From Inia geoffrensis (lineage: Eukaryota; Chordata; Mammalia; Artiodactyla; Iniidae), in the NCBI GenBank assembly GCA_036417435.1, contig CM070911.1, forward strand, positions 8,866,001 through 8,930,000: a DNA stretch of 64,000 bases. Reading direction: 5' to 3'. The notes beneath the pieces were generated by a model that saw nothing but the letters and a program-made list of their open reading frames with translations, was not told where the DNA came from and did no database searches. This document shows positions 1 to 10,340 of this stretch, piece after piece; the first letter of the stretch is position 1; each line of letters opens with the position of its first letter. A program made the position numbers and the translations under genes.

Positions 1-70
1 CCTCATTTTTCTAATCTATAACATGTAGCAAATAGTACCTGACAGATTGTCCTGAGCATTACATAGTATA
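1..70 (+). repeat. MIR SINE fragment (3' half)
   Basis: The opening bases follow the second half of the MIR consensus (a 'cctcat...tctataa' run, then 'aatagtacctgaca' and a bridge to 'gagcatta'). The element is cut by the window edge. It is old and diverged, so the assignment is moderate. Confidence 0.45.
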
Positions 71-83
71 GGCAGGAGTTGGA

Positions 84-167
84 AAAGCTAATGGCATCTG
101 GATCAGAAGTGCTAAGAGGTAGTTTAGGGACAGGCTATAGGCAAAAAGACCCATTAAGTCTGCTCAG
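84..167 (+). repeat. Unclassified interspersed repeat, copy A
   Basis: This stretch aligns to 1667-1760 with many substitutions. Shared landmarks are 'atggcatctgga', 'ggctatag' and 'ccattaagt'. Finding two diverged copies means it belongs to an interspersed family. I do not recognise the family. The second copy lies in a longer unassigned block that runs to about 1985, so the parent element may be an LTR or a DNA transposon. Confidence 0.45.
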
Positions 168-827
168 TTATTTCACAATCAAACTCATGTTTTAGAGAAT
201 GTAAACTTTATTCTCAATTTAATCTTTATTCTTTATTTACTTTATTCTCGATAATACACATGACTTATTTATAATGTTAGTGTATTTTAGAATAGTCGTC
301 TATTTACACCTCACCCATGTCGCACCCAATATCCATAGCAACTTTTCAGAATATCATCTTACATATGAGGTTATTACATCCAAACATTTTCCAGAAACAA
401 AAGAAGATCTTGATAGTCTTCAGACAGTTCCTCAGAGACAATTCATCCCACACTTTGCAGTGACAAGGAGCTCAGCTGAAGAGCAGCCTTAATTCACTGG
501 TAATTCCTTCTTGAATTGAGTCAAAGATGGAGTTCTTATAATTTTCAAGCATTATGTTTTCTTGGGTTATTACCTAAAATATTTTGAAACATTTTGCATA
601 TTCATCTCAACGTCTTCTTTGCACTTGTAATTCTTTGCAGTTTGTAATTCTTACAACATTCCTTTTGTGCAGGACTTGTAGGTAAAATATTACATATTTA
701 TGCTAAAGTATTTTTGCTGTTTAAATAAAATGCAAATTTGATTGCTTTGTATTTTTATTGGCTAAATCTGACAAATGCAAGATAGTTTCGAGAATATTAA
801 CCATTCTACTAGCCTCCTCTTGTTTGT
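168..827. other. AT-rich unassigned sequence
   Basis: No repeat or gene is recognised. A 72-codon open frame at 274-492 shows no domain and is within what AT-rich sequence gives by chance. Confidence 0.4.
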
Positions 828-985
828 CTTTTAGGAGTCAGATGCACCTGGATTCAAGTCTCAGTTCTATAATTTGTAAGCTACATGACCTTGGACAAAT
901 TACATTATCTTTCTGAGCCTCCATTTTATCATCTATAAAATAGGCATAACACCTCTACGGGCAAGGACTACACCTGCTCACCAAA
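828..985 (+). repeat. MIR SINE
   Basis: The MIR core is easy to follow: 'gattcaagtctcagttctat' (B-box side), 'tgaccttggacaaatta', 'ctgagcctccattttatcat', then 'aaaataggcataa'. It lies on the plus strand, with the usual old-repeat divergence. Confidence 0.75.
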
Positions 986-1451
986 ATCTGTGCATCTTCT
1001 TATTCCAGGGCTCACAGGTAGACTAAACTTCCAGGCTTCTCTTACATTTAGAAATCCCATTTGGTTGACGTTCAGACAATGGAATGGGAGCAGAAGTGAC
1101 GTGCCATTTGGGTTAAGGCTTTTTAAGAAGGAAGGCTGTGCCTCCTTCATGCTCCATGTTCTTCCTTTTGCAAGCTGGGAGTGGGGGCGACGAGGTCTCA
1201 GGGATTAGTGAAGCCTTCAAATGAAAGGAGCCTAGATCTCTGAGTCGCCATGTGAAAAAAGAACAAGAACAAAGACAAAAATTTTACGTAGCAGGAACAC
1301 TTGTACTCACTCTTTATGTGAGAAAGAAATCAACTTCTGTTGGGTTACACCCCTGAACTTTGGAGGTTAATTTGTCCCAGCTGCTACTACTACCATGACT
1401 AACAAAAAAATTTCTACAGGAAAAAAAATGCTGCTTTAGTAGATACCTAAA
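986..1451. other. Unassigned sequence
   Basis: Overlapping short open frames on both strands (968-1208) show no domain or codon signature. I see no recognisable repeat and call no gene. Confidence 0.4.
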
Positions 1452-1454
1452 ATA

Positions 1455-1662
1455 GATGGCATTCTGTAGAAAACAGTATGGAGGTTTCTCCAAAAACTAA
1501 AAATAGAACTACCATGTGACCCAGCAATTCCATTGCTTACTATATAACTGAAGAAAACAAAAAGATTATTTCAAAAATACATGTTACCCCAATGTTCATA
1601 GCAGCATAGCCAAGATGTGGAAGCAACCGAAGTGTCCATCGACAGAGGAATGGAAAACAGCA
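1455..1662 (+). mobile_element. L1 fragment (end of ORF2)
   Basis: This matches the DNA that encodes the C-terminal end of L1 ORF2. Landmarks are 'gaaaacagtatggagg', 'accatgtgacccagcaattc', 'ccccaatgttcatagcagca' and 'gaagtgtccatcgacag'. Only about 200 bp remain, with no 3' end or tail. The reading frame is broken and the copy is dead. It runs directly into unclassified repeat copy B. Confidence 0.8.
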
Positions 1663-1666
1663 GTTG

Positions 1667-1760
1667 AAAAGAGAATGGCATCTGGACCCCAAATGGTAAG
1701 AGATAATTCTAGGAAAGGCTATAGCAACCAAAAAAATGGACCATTAAGTTTACCCAGATA
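1667..1760 (+). repeat. Unclassified interspersed repeat, copy B
   Basis: This is a diverged copy of 84-167. Similarity ends near 1760, but unassigned sequence continues to the MLT1 LTR at 1990, so the element may be longer. Family unknown. Confidence 0.45.
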
Positions 1761-1989
1761 AGCACAAGGAACTCAGCCCTGTGATAAAGATCAGACTAAG
1801 GGTTAATAAAGCTTTTCTACTCAGGCTTATTTTTTCAGATGATTCCATGGTATGAAGTTGAGAGATGTAAGAACGGGTATTAGGAAACAAAGAAATACGG
1901 CAAACTGTATTATCATGTCTGGGAAAAAATGAAGTCTGATACATGGAACTGATTGGTAGAAAACAGATCAGAAACTTTTAAAGGAAGTG

Positions 1990-2381
1990 TATTAGTTTGC
2001 TAGGGCTGCCATAACAAAGGGCTACAAATTGGGTTGCTTAAATAACAGAAATGTACTGTCTCACAATTCTGGAAGCTAGAGGTCCAAAACAGGGTGTTGG
2101 CAGGGCTGGTTCCTTTTGAGGGCTGTGAGGAAAGATCCGCTCCAGGCCCTGGCTTTTGGCCTGTGGATGGGATTCTTTGTCTTCACATGGCGTTCTCCTT
2201 CATACAAGTCTGTCTCCAATTTCCCCTTGTTATAAGGACACCAGCCATACTGGATTAAGGTCCACCCTAATGACCTTAAGTTAACTTACAAAGATCCTGT
2301 CTCCAATTAGGTCACATTCTGTGGTACTGGTGGCTAGAACGTCAGCATATAAATTTGGGGTGACATAATTCAATCAGTAAC
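1990..2381 (-). mobile_element. MLT1-type LTR (ERVL-MaLR), antisense
   Basis: Read on the plus strand this is the reverse of an MLT1-class solo LTR. It starts 'attagtttgctagggctgcc' (complement of the LTR end), continues 'ctcacaattctggaagcta' and 'ccttgttataaggacacca', and ends near 'aaatttggggtgacataatt'. About 390 bp, near full length for the family. The LTR's own 5' end is on the right. No internal retroviral sequence adjoins it. Confidence 0.8.
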
Positions 2382-2391
2382 TGGAACCTTT

Positions 2392-3226
2392 TTTTCCTTC
2401 CAGTTTTACTGAGATATAATTGACATAGAGCACTGTATACTAAGGTATACAGAATGATGATTTGACTTAGTTACTTATGACTTATGAAATGATGATCACA
2501 GTAAGTTTAGTGAATATCCATCATCTCATATAGATACAAAATTTTAGAAAAAAGAAAAAAATTTTCCCTTTGTTGAGAACTCTTAGAATTTACTCTCTTA
2601 ATAACTTTCCTATATAACATACAACAGTGGTGGTGCAGTGGTTAAGAATCCGTCTGCCAATGCAGGGGACATGGGTTCGAGCCCTGGTCCGGGAAGATCC
2701 CACATGCCGCAGAGCAACTAAACCTGTGCGCCAGAACTATGGAGCCTGTGCTCTAGAGCCTGCAAGCCACAACTACTGAAACCTGCGTGCCTAGAGCCCG
2801 TGCTCTACAACAAGAGAAGCCCACGTACTGCAACAAAGAGTAGCCCCTGCTTGATGCAACTAAAGAAAGCCTGCACGCAGCAATGAAGACCCAACGTAGC
2901 CAAAAAAAAAATAATAAAGTGTTAATTATATTTATCATGTTGTACATTACATACCTAGTACTTATTTATCTTATAACTGAAAGTTTGTTCCTTTTGACTA
3001 CTTTCATCCAATTCTCCTCCCTCCACTGGCTGCCTCTGGTAACCACAAATCTGATCCCTTTTTCTGTGAGTTGGTTTGTTTGTTTTTGCAATATAATAGA
3101 CCTACAATGTAGTGATTCAATATTTCTACACATTTCAAAATGATCACTATGATAAATCAAGGTATGATATGTCACCATACAAAGAAATTACATAGTTATT
3201 GACTATATTCCCCAATCTGTAACAGG
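2392..3226 (-). mobile_element. Old L1 3' end, antisense, split by a SINE
   Basis: The sequence is the reverse of an L1M-type 3' region: 'tttactgagatataattgac', 'aaaatgatcac', 'tgtacattacatacctagta', 'tggtaaccacaaatctgat'. A CHR SINE interrupts it at 2628-2921. Two blocks, 2458-2545 and 3110-3195, resemble each other ('gatttgactta...tgatgatcac...catcatctcata' against 'gattcaatatt...aatgatcac...atgtcaccatac'). So two overlapping 3' regions, or an internal duplication, are present. No coding capacity. Confidence 0.7.
2628..2921 (+). mobile_element. CHR-type tRNA-derived SINE, long form
   Basis: Plus-strand CHR SINE with a tRNA-like head. The A-box side reads 'tggtgcagtggttaag' and the B box 'gggttcgagcc' at 2673-2683. 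It has the long body ('gcaactaaacctgtgcgcc', 'aagcccacgtactgcaac', 'gaagacccaacgtagcc') and an A-rich tail. The first ~10 bases of the usual head are missing. It is inserted in the antisense L1 that surrounds it. The long body marks it as older than the deletion-type copies elsewhere in the window. Confidence 0.9.
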
Positions 3227-3608
3227 AACTTTTAAAGAAAATTATATTGCTAAAGAAACAAATATTCTGGATGTTAAAAACAAGACCCCAAATCCCTGTG
3301 ATTATAAAACAACTTTTGGGTCCCCAAATTTGTAAAAGGAGAAAGTATACTGCAAAAGCTCTTTAGCCTCCAACACACTCGTGATCATGGAGCATAATGG
3401 ACAATGAACCACTTCCCACAAGCCAGAGCCAGGGTCACGGAGAACAACAGAAAAGGGAAATCCTCCCAGGTAGCCTCTCCAAAGTCTTGTCCCAAAGAAC
3501 ACCCTGTGCCAGAGCAAGACATCTTCACCTGCCCAGCAGGGTTCCATGGTGACTGTAGACAACTGAGTGCCTCCTGTTTCCTACTCTTCCCTTTATAAAT
3601 GGGAGTTT
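3227..3608. other. Unassigned sequence upstream of a solo LTR
   Basis: No gene is seen. Overlapping open frames on both strands (3302-3598, 64-86 codons) have no domain. The block ends in 'gttt', which is repeated after the LTR that follows. Confidence 0.35.
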
Positions 3609-4115
3609 TGTAACAGAGGAGAACAAACCTGACTCCATTTTGAACCTATTCCTTTAAGCTTTGTGCTCTGTTGCCTGTGCTTAGTCATGCTGGCTCTGCA
3701 CCTTTGGAAAAGAATGTTGCCTATAGTCTGAAATATACATGATAGTCCATTCTCAAGCTCTGACCTTCAAAGGTATAAATCTTTTCCATTCATATAGAGA
3801 TTAACAAGTTACAAAACATAGAATAACATTTGTCTTGTTGGAGGCTTACAGGAACACTGGGACCAGACCTACTGGACGGCTGCAAGAACAAAGGATTCTG
3901 GCCCCAGGAAGCTTCTACCAGCCCCTTCCCTTCCCCTTTTAGTATAAAAGAAGCCTGACTTCTAACTCAGGCAGATGGTTCTTTGGGACAGTAGTCCACC
4001 GTCTTATTGGTCTGCTGGCTTTCTGCATAAAGTTGCTATTCTTTGCCCCAACTAGTCACCTCTTGACTTATTGGCCTGTCATGCAGTGAGCAGTATGAGC
4101 TTGGACACAGTGACA
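3609..4115 (+). mobile_element. Solo LTR of an endogenous retrovirus, copy 1
   Basis: A complete LTR runs from 'tgtaacag' to 'gtgaca'. It is flanked by the 4-bp direct repeat 'gttt' (3605-3608 and 4116-4119), as expected for a gammaretrovirus-like (ERV1) insertion. A TATA box ('tataaaag', 3943-3950) lies in the expected place. A 'gcataaagttgctattc' polyadenylation-type region follows, then the downstream 'ttggcctgtc' segment. No gag, pol or env lies beside it, so it is a recombined solo LTR. A second copy in the same orientation is at 10506-10970. Confidence 0.75.
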
Positions 4116-4496
4116 GTTTTACTGCAGTTATACTGAATCGGCTACACTCTGGTATATTGAATGTTTGGAGGGCAGTTGCCTGCTCTTCTTAGCTCATAGA
4201 TCACCAGGTCATGAGGGGCCACCTCTGTACTTGATGGAGAGGTCACTGGATCTGGGGATCATGGACTCTGAGCTGAGGATGCTGTAACTCACAGTGAATG
4301 TGCCTCTGGGTAGGAAGAAGGGTGCATCACAGATAGGCTGGTCAGAGACTGCATGGGAACCAAAGCGGCTTACTGTTTACCAAGATCGGTGCTTTTCTCA
4401 ATGTTCTCCTCCTCTTTTTCAGTGAAACAGCCACGTCAGAGTTTTAGCCCATGAAATGTATGCGGAAGCTATTGGTACTATCTGAGTATTGCTTTT
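4116..4496. other. Unassigned sequence
   Basis: Unique-looking sequence between the solo LTR and a SINE. No gene, repeat or RNA is recognised. Confidence 0.4.
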
Positions 4497-4509
4497 AAGA
4501 CATGAAAGT

Positions 4510-4719
4510 GGGGCTTCCCTGGTGGCGCAGTGGTTGAGAGTCCGCCTGCCGATGCAGGGGACACGGGTTCGTGCCCCGGTCCGGGAAGATCCCACGTGCC
4601 GTGGAGCAGCTGGTCCCGTGAGCCATGGCCGCTGAGCCTGCGCGTCCGGAGCCTGTGCTCGCAATGGGAGAGGCCACAATAGTGAGAGGCCCGTGTACCC
4701 CCCCCCCAAAAAAAAAAAA
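4510..4719 (+). mobile_element. CHR SINE, short (deletion) form
   Basis: A full-length short CHR SINE from 'ggggcttccctggtggcgca' through B box 'gggttcgtgcc' to a C9-A13 tail. It is flanked by a perfect 13-bp target duplication 'aagacatgaaagt' (4497-4509 and 4720-4732). The body goes straight from the 'gccatggccgctgagcc' motif to 'gagaggcccgtgtacc', lacking the long-form segment. It is little diverged and so relatively young. Apparent open frames of 85-115 codons across it come only from the GC-rich SINE. Confidence 0.95.
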
Positions 4720-4732
4720 AAGACATGAAAGT

Positions 4733-5215
4733 CGATTCTCTGCTCCCATTTCCCCTTCCACAAGCAACATGCTGAAAATGACTTGGCCCCCAGGGGGTTT
4801 TAAAATGGAAGGAGCCTGGATCCATGAAGCAGCATGGGGAGAAAAGTTGTCCTCAAACCAAAATAGTGGGATTGGACTATAATTTGACAGGGAAAGTTCA
4901 ATTTTGTTAAGATGCTGAAATTTGGGGATTTATTTGTTAGAGTAGGTAGTATTACTCAAACTAGTATTCCTGTTTAATTTTAAGGCCCCTCCAGACATAA
5001 TATTATACGATTCTATAGTAAGTTTCAAGGACTGTGACACACCTAAAAAAATAGCAAGCCTACTATTTATTGTACCAGAAATTTTCTGTTTTGTGTATTA
5101 TTTACTCTCGAAAATGAAAGCTAACAATGAGATTCGACTATCTAATAGCTGGGGGCTGCTGCTATTGATATTTTCTGGCATTAAAAATGCAACACAGCCC
5201 AAGGAAACAGAGAAA
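4733..5215. other. Unassigned sequence
   Basis: Nothing recognised; it becomes AT-rich rightwards. Short open frames only. Confidence 0.4.
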
Positions 5216-5370
5216 TATAGAATTTTCAGACAAGAAAGGACCTACAAGTTAGCAGACATTAATTTCATTTTACAGATGAGGAGAGCAGGCTCAGGGAGGT
5301 TAAATAAATTTGCTTAAGTTTAAACTACTTGTCAGTCCATGATAAAGATTGAATTTTGACCCAGCTGTTA
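5216..5370 (-). repeat. MIR SINE, antisense
   Basis: The reverse MIR core is visible: 'ttttacagatgaggagagca', 'ggctcagggaggttaaataa'. It is diverged beyond 5330. Confidence 0.65.
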
Positions 5371-5463
5371 CTTCAATGATTCCGTGCTTGCATCTATACA
5401 ACTCTGTGTATGTAATGTTTCAAATATTATTATCTGCACTGCTAATCTTTGTTTGTCAATCTG

Positions 5464-5690
5464 GTCTTGCAGTCAGGCAAAGTCATACTCAAATCCTACT
5501 CGGCCACCTGTCTGCTGTGTGGTTTTGAGGAAATCATTTACTGTCTCTGAGCCTTAAGTGTCTCATCTGCTGTGTCAATATAATAATAGCCAACATATAA
5601 AGTTGTTCCGGGGATTAAAATGTGATCATGTATGTACAACACAAAAATACACTGCTTTCTAGGCAATGAATAATTATTGTCATCGTAATG
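5464..5690 (+). repeat. MIR SINE, near full length
   Basis: MIR runs through 'actcaaatcctactcggcca', 'gtgtggttttgaggaaatca', 'ctgagccttaagtgtctcat', 'ggggattaaaatgtgat' and 'gcaatgaataattattgtc'. That is most of the 260-bp consensus. Confidence 0.75.
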
Positions 5691-6149
5691 AAGATGGTTT
5701 TAGAAAAGGAATGCTTTTGGTTATGCCTCTCATCTATGAGGAATGATAGGGAAAAAAATCTTAGATTATTATATGTCTACAATCTATAGTAAAGACCTTA
5801 TACTGCTATAATAAATGGGCAGTCTCTATTTCTATTTCACTCTAATTGTAACAGATGGATTAACCACAGAAACTTTCCACAAATAAGGAAGAGAACCCTA
5901 TCCTAAAATGGAAGTAGTAGAATTTATCCCTGGTATCTTTGGAAACAGGAAGGTTATGGACACAGTGTTACTATGAGATGCCATGATCTGGACTAGAAGG
6001 TCTCGTAACTTAGTCTTACAAAAATTATAAATGAGTAAAACTCAAAAGAATATATGTAACAAAGAGATCAACACAAATGGATTGTGTTTTCAAGCTCTAG
6101 CGAGAGATGAGGTTAAAAAATCAAAGGTGCTATATGTGATATTTCACAA
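5691..6149. other. AT-rich unassigned sequence
   Basis: No gene or repeat recognised. Confidence 0.4.
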
Positions 6150-6350
6150 TTCACAAAACATTTTTCACATTCACCATCTTTTTTAGACCGCCTACAGATC
6201 TGTGAAATTGAGATTGATCTTATCCCTGTTTTACACACAAGGACTTTGAGGCTCATGAATTTCAAATGGCTAGTCCAAAGTTACCCACCTAGTAAGTCCT
6301 AGAGCTGAGATGGGGCTCAGAATTGATTCCAAGAATCCTATGTGTTTTCC
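6150..6350 (-). repeat. MIR SINE, antisense
   Basis: The reverse MIR core: 'cctgttttacacacaaggac', 'ttgaggctcatgaatttcaa', 'cacctagtaagtcctagagc', 'gaattgattccaagaatcc'. Confidence 0.7.
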
Positions 6351-6949
6351 ATTAATAGATCATTATCTCTCTAGATAGAAGATCTATTTCGATAGATGAG
6401 AAAGATTTGATGAAATATAGGTTTGAGCAGCAGTTGAAACTCTTGATGAAAGATGAACACTAATTTAAGAAATTGATCCATGTATTAAAATGAAGCAAAC
6501 CCTGTGGCCAGAGAGAAGCCACTTACAGAAAGATTTGCTTGTTAGGAAGAGAATTCTAATCAAAAAAATGTGAGATGGCTTATGAGATAATTATAAGAAA
6601 GAAGCATCCTCTAAAACTATATTCACTAGGACGGCCAGCAGTGTTCTTTTAGCATAAATAGGTTCTAGAACACTACCTATCTTTCAGATTCCTCCCTATT
6701 AATATTGTAAATTATTATTAGCGCTAAATATTCTGAAAATAACTTATCTTACCTCTCTCTCTACTCCCAGCTGTGCCCTCCTCTCTACTCACCAATCTAT
6801 ATGCTGGAGCTCTTAGATGTTATCTCTCCCACTTACCTCAACACACTCCCACCAGCACACACTCACGCTAACACTGTTGGGCTCATGTTTACTCTTTCAC
6901 ATCCCATCTCACCTGTTTTACGTGGTTAATCAAGACTTGATTTAGATTT
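6351..6949. other. Unassigned sequence
   Basis: AT-rich on the left. The right part (6750-6900) is CT-rich and may be diverged L2, but I cannot place it. No gene. Confidence 0.35.
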
Positions 6950-7110
6950 AATCTAATCTATTTTCCCAGATTGCCTTAAATGAGATATTCCTCCTCTCCG
7001 CTCGGCTCCTGTGACATTTTGTCTTTTCTCCTATAATAGATCTAAAGAATTGTCTGTTAATTTGTCTGTCTCTTTTGTTGTCTTCTAGACCAGATAATTG
7101 CACTTTTTTT
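6950..7110 (+). repeat. L2-like LINE fragment
   Basis: The order of motifs ('agattgccttaaatgagata...', 'ttgtcttttctcctataat', 'ttaatttgtctgtctctttt', 'cttctagaccagat') resembles the last ~150 bp of L2 in diverged form. Low-to-moderate certainty. Confidence 0.4.
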
Positions 7111-7254
7111 TTAAGAGACAAAGGCAAATGTTTATTTAGAAGGAAAAAAAGAAATCACAAGTTAAATAGCTAAAAAGCTGAAATATACCACCAATAATAC
7201 AAAATCCAGAAAAATAATAGCACATTTTAATCTGTTTGTGTTTATTTTTCTTTA

Positions 7255-7525
7255 AGAGTTGAGTCAAATATTATCTTCTTTCCTGATCACCCTATACAAA
7301 GGAGCAAGCACCTTTTTCATTATTTTTCATCCCTATTAACTGTTTTATTTTATTCGATAGCACTTATCCTTTGGACTTTCATATCTATTTTATTTGTTTG
7401 CTTATTGTCTTTCTTCCCTACTAGAATGTAAACCCTAAGAGGGCAAAGACATCTTCCTTTCAGCCCAACACACAGAACACAAGTGCCCAATAAATGTCTG
7501 TTGAGCGAATGTTGAAAATTTCACA
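7255..7525 (+). mobile_element. L2 LINE 3' end
   Basis: A clear L2 tail: 'cttctttcctgatcacccta', 'agcacttatcctttggact', 'cttattgtctttcttcccta', 'ctagaatgtaaaccctaaga', 'gggcaaagacatcttc', 'caataaatgtctgttgagcg'. The end is the true L2 3' terminus. Non-coding relic. Confidence 0.8.
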
Positions 7526-7689
7526 CAGAGTTCCGTATTTTACAAAATGCAAGTAGAATATAATTCAATTTTTGTTTAAAAAAGTAATAATATGCATAAA
7601 AAAGAGAAGTAGATCAAAATATTAAAAGTGATTATATCTGGATGATAAAATTATGGATGATTTTCATTCTGTTTTTCTGGATATTCCAA

Positions 7690-7975
7690 TTTGCCTTTTG
7701 TGACGGCACGTCTCACCTCCACACACTCTATACAGGAGTGCCTCCTGTAGTGCTTTGCATGAACATGTTTTGGTGTTCTTCAGGGATGTATAGTAGATTT
7801 CATCTCCCTGTTCTCTGAATTATTTCCCTGTGAGATCTTATCCACATTTTCAAATACCACCTACATGCCGTGGATTCTAAAAAAAATCTTTACTTCTAAT
7901 CCCTAACTTTTCATAAGCTGCAGACCTCTCTTCTAAGGTCTTCTAATGCATCCAAAAGGCATTCTGAATACAATT
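7690..7975 (+). mobile_element. L2 LINE fragment (reverse transcriptase region and beyond)
   Basis: 'accacctacatgccgtggat', 'atctttacttctaatcccta' and 'gcagacctctcttctaaggt' follow the L2 segment just past the catalytic reverse-transcriptase motif, which in intact L2 encodes the YADD box. Here it is 'ctacatgccgtgg' and no longer open. It lies downstream of the L2 tail at 7525, so it is a second L2 insertion. Confidence 0.6.
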
Positions 7976-8004
7976 TGGCTAAGCTCTCACTCATTTTCAT
8001 AAAC

Positions 8005-8150
8005 AGCTGTGAGCCTGGCACTATGATAGATGCTTCATGTAGACTACTCATAACCACACTATAAAACAAATGAGAAAATTAAGGCTAAAAAAGGTTAAAG
8101 GACTCACAATGGTACTAAAGAATCTAATTTCAGGCATCTGGAGAGCCTCA
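8005..8150 (-). repeat. MIR SINE, antisense
   Basis: The reverse MIR core 'acaaatgagaaaattaaggc', 'aaaaaggttaaaggactcac' with the preceding 'gcctggcactatgatagatg'. Confidence 0.6.
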
Positions 8151-8404
8151 GTTAACCCCAAATCCTTTGGGGCTCAGTGGGCAGCAAAGTCCAAGAGCCA
8201 CGTCAGAGGCACTGCTGGCCCAGCCCTGGTCAAACAGCCTTCTGCAAAACGGTTACCCTGGCTCAGAATTCTCTGCTAGCAGTATAAGCAGGAGAGATAT
8301 TTTAATTGGTCCATATTAATTTCCATTCTCTACATGCTTTACAGGCTCGCAGGTCTATGACTTGGCTTCGGTGGTGGCCATTTGGAATGTCCCTCCCTCT
8401 TAAC

Positions 8405-8765
8405 TCCATTAATTACAACCCTCCTTATCCTTAAAGTCCAGACTAAAGGACATGACCTACATTCATCCTGCTTTAATTCTTATAGAGAATAAATTCTCCC
8501 TCTACTTTCCTATACAGTATTCTTCTTCCATGTCCATTATAGCTCTATTCCAGTTTGCCATTATAGCTCTATTCCAGTTTGCCTAACATTGAAGTTAGCT
8601 GTTGAACTGCTGACAGTGGAATTGCCTGTTAAGCTCTTAGCAGGAAAAGTTTCTGTCCCATTAATTTCAGGGTCTTCCATGTGCCCAGCCTAGTGCTTAG
8701 GTATATCCTCCACAGCTTGTACAATTAAGTTGTTGCCCAATAAATGTTGTGACAATTATGCCTTT
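8405..8765 (+). mobile_element. L2 LINE 3' end
   Basis: The L2 tail ('cttatccttaaagtccagac' near the start, 'ttagcaggaaaagtttctgt', 'gcccagcctagtgctta', 'gcccaataaatgttgtgac') with old divergence. It contains a recent perfect 24-bp tandem duplication at 8536-8583. Confidence 0.65.
8536..8583 (+). repeat. Perfect 24-bp tandem duplication
   Basis: The 24-base unit that begins 'attatagctctattccag' occurs twice back to back, 8536-8559 and 8560-8583, with no mismatch. The host L2 is strongly diverged, so the duplication is much younger than its surroundings. Confidence 0.95.
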
Positions 8766-8864
8766 GGGTAATTACAATGGTTCTTTAACTATTAAGTAAA
8801 AAGAGGAACTTAAATATGTACTGAAATAAAAAATTCAACAAGAATTTCAATAACAACAGAGAAA

Positions 8865-8962
8865 AATTCATGGAGCACTTAGCCAATGCTTGGCTAATTG
8901 GCATTCACTTTTACCCTCGAAACAATTCTGAGGGGTTGGGGGAGAACTATAATAAAGGGGAT
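8865..8962 (-). repeat. MIR SINE fragment, antisense
   Basis: 'ggagcacttagccaatgctt' and 'accctcgaaacaattctgag' fit the reversed MIR 3' half; short and diverged. Confidence 0.45.
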
Positions 8963-9289
8963 GACAGAGATAGCTGAATTCATTTAGCTATATAACTAAG
9001 ACTATAATAAGCTTGAGAATTATGATTACCAGACATATAAAATTATCCTGTAAATAGTGTAGGGACAACTGGGTAACCATCTGAAAAAACTAATGCTGAT
9101 AGTTCCTTCACAACTTATGATAAAATAAATTCTGGGTTTATACATAAAAAATGAAACCCTATATGAAAAGAAAACATTAGAGAATTAAAAATAAATCTTG
9201 GAGTGGGGAGGCCTTTATAAGTTAAAAAAAATCCACAAGTCATAAATTTTACTATATGAACAAACAAAAAAACAAGAAAAATATTTGAC

Positions 9290-10190
9290 ATCAAAATGTC
9301 CTTCATATATAAAGAGCTTCTATATATTGATAAGAAAAGATCAACAATGCACTAATTAGGTGATGGGATAATTCATAGAAAAATATATATGAATGGCTGT
9401 TAAATACATGGAAAGATATTCAACTTTACTCATGATAAGATAAATGCAAATAGAAATTAAAATGATATAACATTTACTAGCTATCAGATCAGCAAAGATA
9501 AAAATATTTGATATCACATTATGTTGGTGAGGGTGTGCAACAACATAGACTCTTATGAATTGTTGGTGGGAGTTTAAATAGTACAATTCTATGAAGAACA
9601 ATTTGGCAACATATGTCAAAATAAAAAATGTGTATACCTTCTGATCAATAATTCTACTTCTAGAATTTTATCTTAATGATGGATTTGCTACAGCCCTCAC
9701 ACATTCAAGGCTATTAGTTGCAGCATATTTATTTTGAAGTTATTAAAGAATGACAATGATTTAAAAGCTCATCAATAGGAAACTATTTAATAATTATGAT
9801 AATCCATAATATCAAATAATATGCAACCATCAAAAAACATGAGGTAGGGGCCTCTCTGGTGGTGCAGTGGTTGAGAGTCTGCCTGCCAATGCAGGTGACA
9901 CGAGTTTGTGTCCCGGTCCAGGAAGATCCCACATGCCGCAGAGCGGCTGGGCCCGTGAGCCATGGCCGCTGAGCCTGCGCTCCGCAACGGGAGAGGCCAC
10001 AACAGTGAGAGGCCCACGTACCACAAAAAAACCCCAACAACGTGAGGTAGCTTTATACCATGGATATGAAAAGAGGTCTAAATTAAATTACAGCAAATTG
10101 TTAAGTGAGAGAAGCAAGCTAATATGCAGAGTATGTTTCCGTTTGTGCAAAAATCAAAGAACATATACATATATGCTTATAAAAACACAA
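9290..10190 (+). mobile_element. Old L1 fragment, interrupted by a SINE
   Basis: Plus-strand L1 ORF2 C-terminal region in an old form: 'gataaatgcaaatagaaatt', 'atcagatcagcaaagataaa', 'tgttggtgagggtgtgcaac', 'aattgttggtgggagtttaa', 'gaacaatttggcaacat', 'aagctcatcaataggaaact', then 'agtgagagaagcaagctaat' after the interruption. Many stop codons. A CHR SINE splits it at 9848-10040 with a near-perfect target duplication. Confidence 0.75.
9848..10040 (+). mobile_element. CHR SINE, short form with extra deletion
   Basis: Full CHR head ('ctctctggtggtgcagtggt'), B-box region, then a body that jumps from 'gccgctgagcctgcg' directly to 'ctccgcaacgggagag'. It therefore lacks ~15 bases that the copies at 4510 and 31795 keep between these motifs. 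Target duplication 'catgaggtag' (9838-9847) / 'cgtgaggtag' (10041-10050), one mismatch. Inserted in an old L1. Confidence 0.92.
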
Positions 10191-10224
10191 GCTACTCCAA
10201 AAGAAAATTGTACTGCCAAGCTTC

Positions 10225-10340
10225 CATCTAATAGGTGAGGAAATGGAGGGTGAGAAGTGTTATGAATTACCTTCAGAGTCAACCAGTTAGCTCAGTAAGA
10301 AATTTAAACCCGTCACCTGACACTGATCATTTACTTTTCT
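10225..10340 (-). repeat. MIR SINE, antisense
   Basis: 'taggtgaggaaatggagggt', 'gaattaccttcagagtcaac' and 'aaatttaaacccgtcacct' follow the reversed MIR core. Confidence 0.5.

Noticed and set aside
2628..2700. tRNA-like head with A and B boxes
   Set aside because: This and the other nine tRNA-like heads are SINE promoters, not tRNA genes. They lack a complete foldable cloverleaf and carry SINE bodies and tails.
4419..4882. Overlapping open frames of 85-115 codons on both strands
   Set aside because: They are created by the GC-rich, stop-poor CHR SINE at 4510-4719. The same peptides (for example GHGSRAQPL, LSLLWPLPL) recur at 9783, 25415, 31655 and 44351, wherever the SINE occurs.
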